DNA of 64,000 nucleotides. Origin: Cladopsammia gracilis. Lineage: Eukaryota; Cnidaria; Anthozoa; Scleractinia; Dendrophylliidae. A program made the position numbers and the translations under genes. This document shows positions 24,601 through 36,600 of this stretch, piece by piece. Under the pieces are notes generated by a model. The model was not told where the DNA came from. It searched no databases and worked only from the letters and a program-made list of their open reading frames with translations. Numbering within the stretch: the first letter of the stretch is position 1; each line of letters opens with the position of its first letter. Location: the NCBI GenBank assembly GCA_022457155.1, contig JAJGOT010000049.1, forward strand, positions 1,118,001 to 1,182,000. The letters are read 5' to 3'.

Positions 24601-27600
24601 CCCCTCCAGTAAAATTGTGATAACTCTTACACCGAAATAGCTATGAGGCTGAACATTTTGGTATCCATAACATGTCAGTGTGATTAACCATGTTGCCATG
24701 GCAACCGAGTTTTTGGCACATAGGTTTTCAAAATATTAAAATATGGTGACTTTTTTATTTTAATATTTTGTTCTTTGACTTATAGTGCATTTTCTTGTTA
24801 GAATAGTTTTTTCTTGGGACTAGTTCTTGAAAGACATCAAAACTTTTTAACATCAAATATTTGGTGGGGAGGGGTAGGTAAATTTTTGCTCTCTTTTACT
24901 TATAGACAAAAATTTTGTACTATTTATTAAATAACGCTTCTAAGTTCATTGTTTGGATAATAGACATTAGTTTGATACGTGTTTTATACATTCTGATTCT
25001 TTTCTCTTTTAGATATTTTTTGAATTTTAATTTAAACAAAAAAAAGGAAATCCAAGATGGCGGATCCAAGATGGCGGATCCAAGATGGCGGACAATAATT
25101 TCAAAATTATAGTTTTATCGTTTTAAGAAAAACGACAAAACGTTTTAGTTTGAAAAACATGTTTCGACAGCAACTTCTGTCATCTTCAGTTAATTAATAG
25201 TGTACAAAGCGTTGACAGTGAATATATAAGTGGATTAGTCAATGACAGGACCTCGCACATTTTCAAACATCTACTGAATTCTGAACATTGCCGTACCTTG
25301 TGTTCACAAGATTGCTTTCATATTTTAGATCACGCTTCTACGAGTTTCCAACTTAAGATAAAAGAGGCTTTTCATATTCATAGAGAAAAACCGTCTTTGA
25401 ATCAACAATTACATCATGTAAATTTGAAACTATCCTTATAATTCTCACATTGTCACGCTTTTATTTACATTGTTGTTACTAGCATAATTAACATTTGTTT
25501 CCACTTATATATTCACTGTCAACGCTTTGTACACTATTAATTAACTGAAGATGACAGAAGTTGCTGTCGAAACATGTTTTTCAAACTAAAACGTTTTGTC
25601 GTTTTTCTTAAAATTATAACCTGCCTGCTAACATCTAGACCTTTTGGAAATAGTTTTATCGCCTTTTTTTGCTTTTTCTCGCTTTACAAGTGTGTCCATG
25701 TTTGTATTTATTATGTTTTAATATTAAAGAGATGATTTTACAGTTATATTTGATATTTTAAGTATCTGGATGGAAAAATATCAAAGAAACGTCGGAAAAA
25801 CAGAAATGACGTCATTGTGACGTCATAATTGGGTGTGGCAGGTCAAAACTGGGTGTGAGGTTTTCTTGTATGGAGGTGAACATTGTGTGAAAATTTCATG
25901 GTCCTAGCCTTACTGGTTCCAGAGATATGAAGGGGGGGTCCGAGGAGCCCCCCCCCCCCCCCCCCCCCAGTCACAGATTGCCTAAAAAAGCCCAGTCTGA
26001 ATAGGGTTAAGATGGGTTGATGGTTTCCAAAGGCAACCATTAACCAATCATAGGTCATATTGGTTACCCATACGATCCCAGAAATCTTAGTGCCAAAAGC
26101 TTGTGCTCAGTCTTCTCACAGTTTCTGGAGTGGCGAACAGAGGCATCAACTAGTGCCAAAACGATCCTTGCAGCAAAGGACTGGCAAAGAGCAGTTAAAT
26201 GCCTGGGAACAAAATTTGCAGAAATTTTTAAAATAAAAAAATATATATTTCTATAACTAAGGAAATAATTAATAACATACGAACTATTTCATCTGGTATT
26301 TATAGTTACAGAAATGTCTAGCCATCCGTCAGCAGACGTCTGCTAACTGTGCTTCTTTTGTTATTTTCTTTTGATCCGCAGTACCTTTGCCATATCTCAG
26401 CTAAAATGCGAACTCGACAAACAGCTGTCGCACTTGGAAAGAAAAGTAGAAGGTAAGAAAAGTAACGAAATGGTTAAATCGCTGCATGCCTTGATGGTTA
26501 TATGAAAAATCTTGTAGTTTGGAGGCGGGAAGGAGTATACTGAGGGTTTTGGTTTGGAACCTGCCATCAGACGTAACATCTGGTTGTTTTCCATTTTATG
26601 TCCGAAACTTTGATATCAAAAATATGTGTTATTCAAATTGGTGAAGCTAACTAAAAAACGAATAAAATTATTTCAAAAGTGAATTGAGAGAATTTAGATA
26701 ATTTACTGAGCCTCTCAGTACCACGCGAACTCTGAAGTTCAACTGAGCCCCGGCTAATTTTTGCGTTTTACACTGCCGTCAATTATCGTTATGGCGACAA
26801 ACATTGGACCCCTGAAACCAGAAGTTGACAAAAATGATCAAAATCCGCCAATCACAACCCACAGACATGACTTTTTTTTACCCTGTTACCTGATACGTCC
26901 GCTATATTAATTGCGGTAGTGAAACTGTCGGTTCAGTTTTGAACCTCAGAGTTCGCAAAGTAAATTAAACTCAGACTTACCTTCGGTTACCTTTTCTGAC
27001 TAATTTTTTACCCTTGCAACCCTAAGAAAAAGAGTTTTACAGGGTGTCATAAACAAATGTTGAGTCTGGTACCTAATGGTGGCGATACTGTGTCTTGACA
27101 CCCAACTGAAAACTCTCGAGCTAGGATAACCGCCTTGAGCGCCAGAAGATTTTTCTATTATGATTTAAATAATTTCTTTCAGAGCAGAAGGCAAAACGAG
27201 ATAACTAAGGATTCATCCACACAGTAATCCGTTTGCCTTCAAAACGCGTAGTTTTCAATACCTATTGGCCGTGCGCTCCACACAAAAACGATGAAAATGG
27301 ACCAAAAACGGAGACCTTCGACGCTACCCAAAGTGTAGCATTTTAATAACGCATTAAGTTCTTTCTGATGTGGATGGATGAAAACGGAGACTTTGGAAAA
27401 CGATTGCGTGACGTCATTGATTTTGATCAGGTGATGTTGATCCCAGTCCATATCCGCATAAAAGCATCTGTTTACAAACGAAAACGCATTTATGTTTTAA
27501 GAACGTATGAGTATCGATGGGGTTTATTATTCTCTATTTTCCAATAGAGAATACCCTATCTTAAACCAAAGAGCCAGTCAATTTAGTCTGTGATTTTGTT

Positions 27601-30600
27601 AAAGCCAGTGTAAACTTTGTTTCCACAGGAAAATAATTCCAGATTCACATTTTTTTTGTGTATTTATAGAACACCAACAAAATTCCCAAATTTGGCAAAG
27701 TGAGACAAGTCCCAACCGAGGAATTCCCAACCAAGTTCCCTGGTTGGGAACTCCCCCACTCTGGGTATTCTTTAAATGCCCTAAAATATCAAAAAATGGG
27801 AATCTGTTTTTTGTCATGTTACAAAATCGACTCATTCTTTTTGTATAATTTTTGCTACAAGTCGAGGCTCTCAAAGCCGTAGAAATGCAGCACTTGAGCG
27901 CGGAGATCACGGAAATACGGGAACAAATGCGCCAGGACAGGTAATTTAATCATGTGACGTTCTTTGTACATTCCATACGAAGTGTGTGATCGTTCTTCTG
28001 TGCGCACGTGTGCGAAGTATGTTGTGTTTGAGTATTTCAGGTATTTGAAGGCACTGTGCAAATCAGAGAGACCCCTTAAGCCTGATTCCCACTAGCGGCG
28101 TAAGCGGAATCGCAAGCGGAATCGGAATCGGAATTTCCTTAGTGGAAATCAAGACGACGGAAGCGGATAGTGAGCGACGGAAGCAGAAGCGGAATCGGAA
28201 GGAAAAGGAAACCTTCTGATCCTTCCGATTTCGATTCCGTCGAGCTTCCGATTCCGATTGCGACTCCGTTTTTTCAGTTTACACTAGAACGTAAGGCTCC
28301 TTACGCTTCCGACTCCGACTCCGCTTCCGATTACGTCGCTAGTGAGAACCAGCCCTTAGATACCAGCCTAATATAGCTGAATAGGGACACTGTCACGCCG
28401 AAATAACAAAATTTCGCAAACCCTTAGTCTATGTTATATCGCCAAATGCCACCAAATACACAACTTTATTACATCCATTTTGAAATCACTGGTGATCCTT
28501 GCAATCTGATTGGCTCTCAGCAGTGCGATTTATTCGCGAATCGCACTATTTTTTGCTCCAAATCGCATCTTTTTCTCAGCAGTGCGATTTATTCCCGAAT
28601 CACACTATTTTTTGCTCTAAAAAAATCGCATCTATAAGTCACATCAATATTGGTACTGACTAAAATCCTGTATTTGGGCAAATTAAATTGTGCGATATCA
28701 AAATGGATGTAATAAAGTGGTAATTGAACTTTGTGTCGTGCAATTTTGGTCTGAAATCATACTTGTGATTTCAAATCGAACTCGCGCTGCGCGCTCGTTC
28801 GATTTTGAAATCACGCGTATGATTTCAGACCAAATTGCACTCCACTCAGTTCAGTTACCATTATTAATTGGATGAAAAGATTATATAGAGCAAAACAAAA
28901 GCAGTAATTTGGAGATAAAGTACCGGATTGCAAGAAATGAATGGAAGTGGATTGCAATTAATCAAATTTGATTTCATGACAGGCGGTCAAGAAATCAAAA
29001 TTGTAGCCGTTAGTTTGTCTGTCTATTTTACATTTTTTTCATGTAAACGTCTCTGTTGGGGATTTTTTTCTTCGTGTTTCAAGTCAATAAAGAAAGCTTA
29101 AGGTGGCTCCAAGTAGTATTTTGGGGGGTCACACTTGCAAATGCGCTTTGAATGCGCTTATGCATAATCTTACTTTAGCTCAATGAATTTGAATTTGATA
29201 CCAGATGTTATGCTTGGATGAAAGTTTTGGATGATGCTCTTTTTATGCTAATCATCGTTTCCATAGCAACGGTAAACAATTATGGCTAAAAACTGTTTTT
29301 CCTAAATATCTTTCGATTTTGGGGCTACCCGCGACAAGCGAATAAATGCGCTATAATCTACACAGTATAGCACACTAAATGGGAAAATTTCAAACAAATT
29401 AAACTGTTCGATTTTGAATAAATCGCTAAAACATTTTTAACACGTGTTTTTTCATGTTTGAAGTATAAGCGATCAAAACATTCCATAGGTCTCACAAATT
29501 ATCATTAAATTACCACAGATAGTTTCCTCAGACTTAAATTATTACTCCCTGCAAATAGCTCTGACTAACTCCTCGGCAGTAAAGAGATCGAGATTTTCAT
29601 TCAAATGCAGTTTTTCTTGACGTTTTCACTGTTTTCAAACAAAAAAATTCATTCCTGCTCACTCGCTTTACTTTGAGTGGTCACGCTGTAGAGAAAGGGT
29701 CAACGTTATTTTTTTCTTTTAAACCAAGGTTCACCTGGCAAGTTATACAAGATAACGTGCCAAACGAGAAAAACAAGGGAAGAAAGCTTAGTATTTCACA
29801 GACGATGCCAAACTATGCAAAGGTAGGTAACATGGACAGGTGTTACATTCACGCCCCATTCCCTGTAATGAGAAGATAGAAGAATGTCCGAAATATGCGG
29901 TAACCAATCAAAACAAGCATGCTCGGTTCTTTTTTTAACTAAAAGGAGAAAACAAAAATATTTTGATTTATCATATGACCTGCACGGCCTTTGCAAAACC
30001 ATTGATGAAAGTCCCGTATGAGGGCCATACGCATTTGCGCGAGCGGTGCCTGAAAAAGGCGTACGGCCCTACTACAAAAGCGGACGGCCTCGCGCGTTAA
30101 AATTTCAAGTAATTTTGTCTCCAAATTGGTCATATGATAAAATACTTATTGACTAAGTTAAGTCAGGCCGGATGGGAAAATATTTGGCTCTCGGTCATGG
30201 CGCACGGACTGAGCGCACATCCGGCCCTCCCACTTAGTCAATAAGTGCATAATACGGCGTTCTAGGAACTTCAGGAATTCGAAGCTGACTTTGTTAAAAG
30301 TTTCTTAAGATTGACATCGCCATTTGCGTTAACATTTGCATAAATATTGACTTTGACATTTGGATTGGCATGTAGATTGATATAATGATTGGTAGCAATG
30401 ATATCGACTTTTATCAATGAAAATTAACATTGATATTGACATTGAAACTCACATTCATTTCGACGTTCACACTGATATTTCTGACATTGGTATTGTCATT
30501 CATAGTGGCATTCATATTCAAATTGGCAATGGTATTAACATTCACAGTGACATTGACATGAACATTATATTTACAATGACGTTGACAGTGACATTGCCTT

Positions 30601-33600
30601 TCACATTCACACTGACGTCACATTGACATCACACATCACACTGACATCACACTGACATCACACTGACATCACGTAGCTACAATAGGGAAGATAACAATGA
30701 CGTCACCAATTGTTATTAATGTACCAACCAGAGCCTTACTGGCTGCCGAAACAAAGGGTTCTTTTGTTCCAGTGGTTGGCGCATTTGAATAACAAAAAGA
30801 ATGTTTGTAAACAGATAATGTTTGTAAACAGATATCATCCTTTCACATTCACACTGACATAAACATCACGTAGCTACAATAGGGAGGATATCAATGACGT
30901 CACCAATTGTTATTAATGTGCCAACCAGAGCCTTATTGGCTGCCGAAACAAAGGGTTCTTTTGTTCCAGTAGTTGGCACATTTTAATAACAAAAAGAATG
31001 TTTGTAAACAGATATCATCCCAAAAGAGACATGAGGAAAAACGAAATGACAAGGCCTGATTGGTTCATCTTTACCCTTAATTTATTTGCAGTATACACTT
31101 TCCCAGACAACGGTGGAACAGCTCAAGGAGCCAATTTTCAACATTTGGTATTGGGAACCTAATGAGGTATCGTGCAGTTTTTTTTTTCTTTCAGACAACC
31201 AAGTGCTAGTAGTGAACTAAATAATTACTTGCCCAGTCACCCGTTTTACACACCTCACCATTTTTTATGACGTTATGCTGAAGTGGTTACGAATGCAATA
31301 TAGGTTACTGAGATCAGGAAATAATCACCGTAATTATAGCAAAGAGAAAAGTCTCTACAATACCTTTTGCAGAACCTCAAATTGAATTAATCTGATATGA
31401 TACGTGCTTTATTCTCCAAGTAGATGTCGACGAGATATCAAACACAAGTCTGCCCTGTATGCAAGAAGCTATGGCTGGTGCGTCAGTGGCTTATAAGTGT
31501 AATTTCGTGACGTAAAACTTGAAAATGATGACGTCAGAATGACTTGATGAACATTCTCCATTCTTCAAGATAACTTTGGCAGCAAAAACAGAGTAAATTG
31601 ACGAGTAAATTGACAAGCCTGAATATCAAATTTCGCGTTTTGATCATGGCAAATATCATTCACCCGTGTTACGCGTTTTCTGGCCTGTTGAAATGCTCAG
31701 CTTCTTAGCCTACACCTTGTGTTGGCGACAACAAACTGTTCCAGTAAAGAATAAAATAATAAAAATAATGCCTAATTGTTAGGTCCAAAATTGTTTTTTC
31801 CAAAAGCCATCCAGCCTCGATCGTTCCTAGACCCAATTGCATCTTGCCAAACATATGTTTAACACTGTCATGACAATAGGCAATTTCCGAGTTGCCTTTA
31901 GCCTCTCTATCAAAGCGAGGCTAGGTGCGAAACCTTTAATATGAAAATGAGGTTTTATTTGTATGTGAATGAAAACTCATTTTCATATGAAAGGATTCGC
32001 ACCTAGCCTCACTTTGATAGAGAGGCTAAAGGCAACTCGGAAATGGCCTATTCCATCGCAACTCAGTCCGAATCTCATTTTCATGTTTCATCCAGAGAAA
32101 CATTTCTTTTTTTCAGATGTTGTCGTTGTTGGAGCATATGTACAATGACCTGGGACTGATTGAATACTTTGAAATCAACGCTGTTGTGTTGAGGAGGTTC
32201 TTGGTGAGCAAGTTATTGTAACAACAGATTAACATACCATTGCAAATGGTTTGAACCCAGGATTATCAGTAGTCTATCGAGTGTGATATATCGTCCGGGT
32301 TAGTGTAGTTCTGAAAAGAACTGTTCTTGTTGACATTGACTGACGTTTCGACAACCTGAGCGGAGGTCATCTTCAGAGTCATGTGAATTGTGAATCGTCA
32401 GTTGATGGTATACACCAAATTGAAGAAACGTTGACTCGTGAAAAGCATAAACCATGAACAATGAGACCGAATGGGATTCTGGGTAGGCAGCATTGGCTAG
32501 CTAGTAATATTCTATTTCTTGATAATCAAGATGTTTTCTTTGTTTGAGACTTTTAAGAGCATGATTTATGCATCCTGTGTTAATATAATGTATATTCTGT
32601 CACATACGAAGATTAAATTTTCCAACTTCCCAGTAAACCTTTGGGTCGCATCGTTCATGGTTTATGCTTTTCACCCGACAACGTTTCTTCAATTTGGTGT
32701 ATACGTCTGGTTATTGCTGTCATTGGTCAGTTTAGCCATGTTGTTATTGGCTGTAGAGACCGTATCAAGTCAGTGATTGGTGCGTTTCGATCTGTGTATT
32801 GTTAGTGTAATTTCTGTCATTGTATTGTTAGTCAAATTTGTCGGTGAGTTCAGACACCACTGAAACGATGCCAAAAGCTACCTGCGGCCAACACTGAAAC
32901 GACTTGTCAACAGAGCAGACAAACAATAGACTGAACTCACCGACAAATTAATCAACTCAACTCAAGCTTGTCGCCGTTATGTTGGAGGACTGAAAACGTA
33001 TCGTGCCGTGCCATGCCATGCCGTTTCAGATTACCTACGTGCTTAAAATCACCGAGTGGTTTGGACAGAGCCTAACCAAATACTAATATTGTTGTTACAT
33101 TTGACGGAGTTGCGATTAAAATAAGATATCCATGAAAACGACAAGTTTTAAAGTGTGTAACTTTAACTCTGTTCATTAAATCTTCACTCTTGTTCTGCAT
33201 TTATAGGTGTCTATTCAGCAACATTACAGAAACAATCCATTTCACAACTTTCGTCACTGCTTCTGCGTCACCCAGATGGTAAGAACTAAAGTTGAAGTGT
33301 TAAGGTTATCTCTTGTGTTTGCGTTTGATGCGGTGAGCGCGATGCTTAATATTAATGTCTCCAATAATTGATATTTCTCCGTTGGAACCAATAATCGTTA
33401 AAACAACTTTTGTCTAAAATGAAAGCTCGTCGACGCCAATTTCCCTTTCGTAAACAAGCGATGTCATTTTTAACGGTCGATGCCATCATTAACATGCATT
33501 AGTAACCAGGCCTTTTGTAATGGTCGATGCCATTTCTTTATAGTTTGTGCCTGGATTGGGATGAAAGTAGGTTATCATTATTAGTTAAATCTGGGTTTTA

Positions 33601-36600
33601 GTCCGGCAGCAGGCCACAAGAACCTTGCAAATGCGTCCATACGATGTTTTATTGCAAATTCTAATAAGAATTATGCCCTTTAGAAATAATCCGAGTGACG
33701 ACACTTCATATCTGTTGGGCATCTTGATTTACAGGGGGGGGGGGGGGGGGGTGGAGTACCTATTTATGACGTCATACATATAGATGTGGTTAGAATATTA
33801 GACTTTCTGACTTGTTTTTTGCTCTTTTGCCATTAAAATGTAATAAATATTGTATTTGGAATACATTTTTAGTATAGTGCACATTATGAGTGAGTAAGGG
33901 GGAAGGGGGGGTTAGGACTGATGACGTCATAGGTGATAGGCGATAAATATATCAGATTTACTTTGCTTTTCCTCGTTTTGTTTTTTTCAATTCCGTATTA
34001 AAAGTTTCCTGAGCACTTGCTTCACTAATTGAGAATAACAGAGAGACTTTTGATGATGACGTTATATTTATTTCATTATATTTAAAGAGACGCTTCTTTC
34101 TGCACTATAGACCTGCACACGTCACTTACGCTGATAATGAGTTTAACCGAAGGTCCTTGAAAATCTTTTTCCTACTTTTAGTGGTTATGCTAATTCTAAC
34201 TATTTGATTAACAATACTTAAGTTTGTTTTAAATCCGGCTTAACAACAGTGCAAATAGTGCAAATAGTTACTCAACGACCTCCCTTGGTGCGCCTACGGT
34301 CTTGGTAAGCTCGTTCTGGCAATCATTCTCACCATTGCATCTACAGAAAAGAATACACGGTAACTTGTTGCGGCTGCACCTGCATCTCATGTTCCTACAA
34401 GGTGTATCGTCACCACAGTTACACTTGATCAAGTCCATTATCTCATATGGTGCCAATGACACACCTTCTGGTACTGTCGTAGGTAGTAGTGACTTTGATG
34501 GCTCGTGCCTTGTGTAGCCATACTCGGTTGGATCAACTTCAGGTGGATCCAAGGCCAATGCGGTCTTCCATATGTAGGTTTGTAAATGGGATCTCTTTAC
34601 ATTTTCCGCAAAGGCTTCCGAGGTAGGAGGCAGTGATTGGATCTTTGGGGCGGATGATGCCGCGTTTCCAAACTTCGCTGCCCATATCTTGTATCGTATT
34701 TCAGACATGGTCTTCTCGTTCACTTTGTTACTGTAGCAACTACCGATGAACATTGTAGCTTGGTGAATGACCTCAGGTAGTGGTGTATCTAAGCATTTCA
34801 GCTTTGACAACGAGCTTGGAGCAGCAACAAGATTCTTCAATACAGTCCCTTTACCAATACCGAATAATGTAGGAACAGTGTCGCATCCAGACAGAGCATG
34901 TGCTGCTGGTAGGCCAGGTATGATTGCACGATGAGCTTGAACAGTGGCCTTGATGTCGATTAGGGATCTTTGTTGGATGGGCCAGCCCATAAACATATCA
35001 CAAGACAGGCGCTCCATCAAGAAGTGGTACAGCAGAAGGAAAAAACACCTGTATCATCAGCAAGCACAGCCACAGTACAGCTAGGCTGGGTCTTCGCACA
35101 CATGATGGCCTGTTGAGCGATGATGTTATCGGCTTCTTCATGTGATGTCGCAATGTCCTGCCTTGTGATGATAGCGCCTTGCTGGATTTCTGTTGGCGCA
35201 TCTTCGCTTTCTGTAATCACTAGCTTGTGACTCGTCGTGTATATTATTTTCAATGGAACGAGGTATCCTTGATTATGTTCTGGTAAATGGTGGACATCAG
35301 CTACTTCTTGTTGGCAGATACAGTAAGAACCGCCTTCTGTGAAGGAAGAGGTGTGGTCTCTGTTAGTTGATACACCCTGCTTCAGGCCTGACATGACCTC
35401 CCATCTCTTGTGGTGCTCTTGGTGCTGTACTCGAGATATCGACCAAAGATCAAGAAAACATCTACTTCAAGCAGTTTCTTTGATAGGTACTCCTTGAAGT
35501 AGTTGACGTAATCAATGATGGCACCCTTAGCAGGCCAGTGCACAACCCACAAGACAGCTGAGCCATCCAGCACAACTGACCCAACCTCTGATGCACTACG
35601 TCGTGATGATGCTTCCTTTGCGAGTCTGCTTTTCAAGTCAGATTTACCTTTGCATATCCTCATTGTTCCAGAGTCGTGAAACATGGACGTTGGCACCGGA
35701 GAAGCTCATAGTGGCTAAGTACATCCTGAATGTCGATGTCTGTAGAACTTGCTTGTATTCCTATTACTCTGGTGTATATCACTGAAGTGTCGAATACTTT
35801 CTTCGATCCAACTTTAATGCACTTCTTGTTGCTTTCTGCGACAGTCTTGACTTTCTTCTTGATAGTACTTCTGAACCCCTCTGGCCAGCTCATTTCAAAC
35901 TCTTTCATTTGGGTAGGCCAATTTCAACTGAGTCTTGACAGTTAACTGAGCCATCTGACACTTGACCTGTCACAATATCCACGATGGTTGGTGGATGTGA
36001 TGTGGCATCCAGTGGATCAATGCTCAGGGTCAACTTCTCTCGAATGCTTCCTCGATCCGCACTATCTGATACTATTCTTGCCTTTGTCTCCTTTTTGTGT
36101 GTTTCCTGCATTCTTTCTTGCTCATTTCTAACTACGTCAGTGTTGTCCTGCTCCAAACGAGAACAGATGTGCAGACCAAGGGCCCACGCCTTGGGTCAGG
36201 CAGCGTCTCAGGCTTCAGGGTTATTCCGATAATCCCCCCAGGTCCATGGCCATAGCGCATGAAAGTGGTCTCGGTAAACATGTCGCTCCAAATGCCATTC
36301 CACAGCCCAGGAACATGGTGCATCACGTGCTCTCCTTTCATGAACTTCGAAAGTTCTTCTTCTCCCAAACTTTCCATTGATCGTAGATAGTAAAGGCCAT
36401 ATCGAGCGTAGTTAACATGAGCAGACGCGAAAAACGTTAAATTAACGGTGGGCACAGAAGGCTAAAAAAGATGCACATATTCCGTCGTAACAAAATAGCT
36501 TAAATTACAACTTCGAAATTTTACAACAGCACAGAACTCATCACTTTCACAAATTGAATATTTTTTGTTTTTCCATTTTTGCAGTTTTTGGCGGGAAAAT

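Larger units (their letters stand above)
25112..25609 (+). mobile_element. Penelope-like fragment with long terminal inverted repeats
   Basis: Flanked by 9-bp direct repeats AAAATTATA (25103-25111 and 25610-25618). The arms 25120-25234 and 25501-25613 are inverted copies. Between them lies a short coding remnant. The insertion is nested in the 24543-26010 element. The direct repeats support real transposition of this unit. Confidence 0.65.
24543..26010. mobile_element. TTAA-flanked element with CCCTATTCAGACTGGG termini
   Basis: Left end TTAACCCTATTCAGACTGGG at 24543 and its complement ending at 26010. TTAA followed by CCCT is the piggyBac-type arrangement. Long G and C runs sit just inside each end. 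A 14-bp unit atccaagatggcgg is repeated three times at 25050-25091. It is interrupted by a Penelope-like fragment (25112-25609). No transposase frame seen. Confidence 0.7.

Noticed and set aside
30417..30626. Frame of alternating I, D and H residues
   Set aside because: Artefact of the degenerate TTGACA-type repeat.
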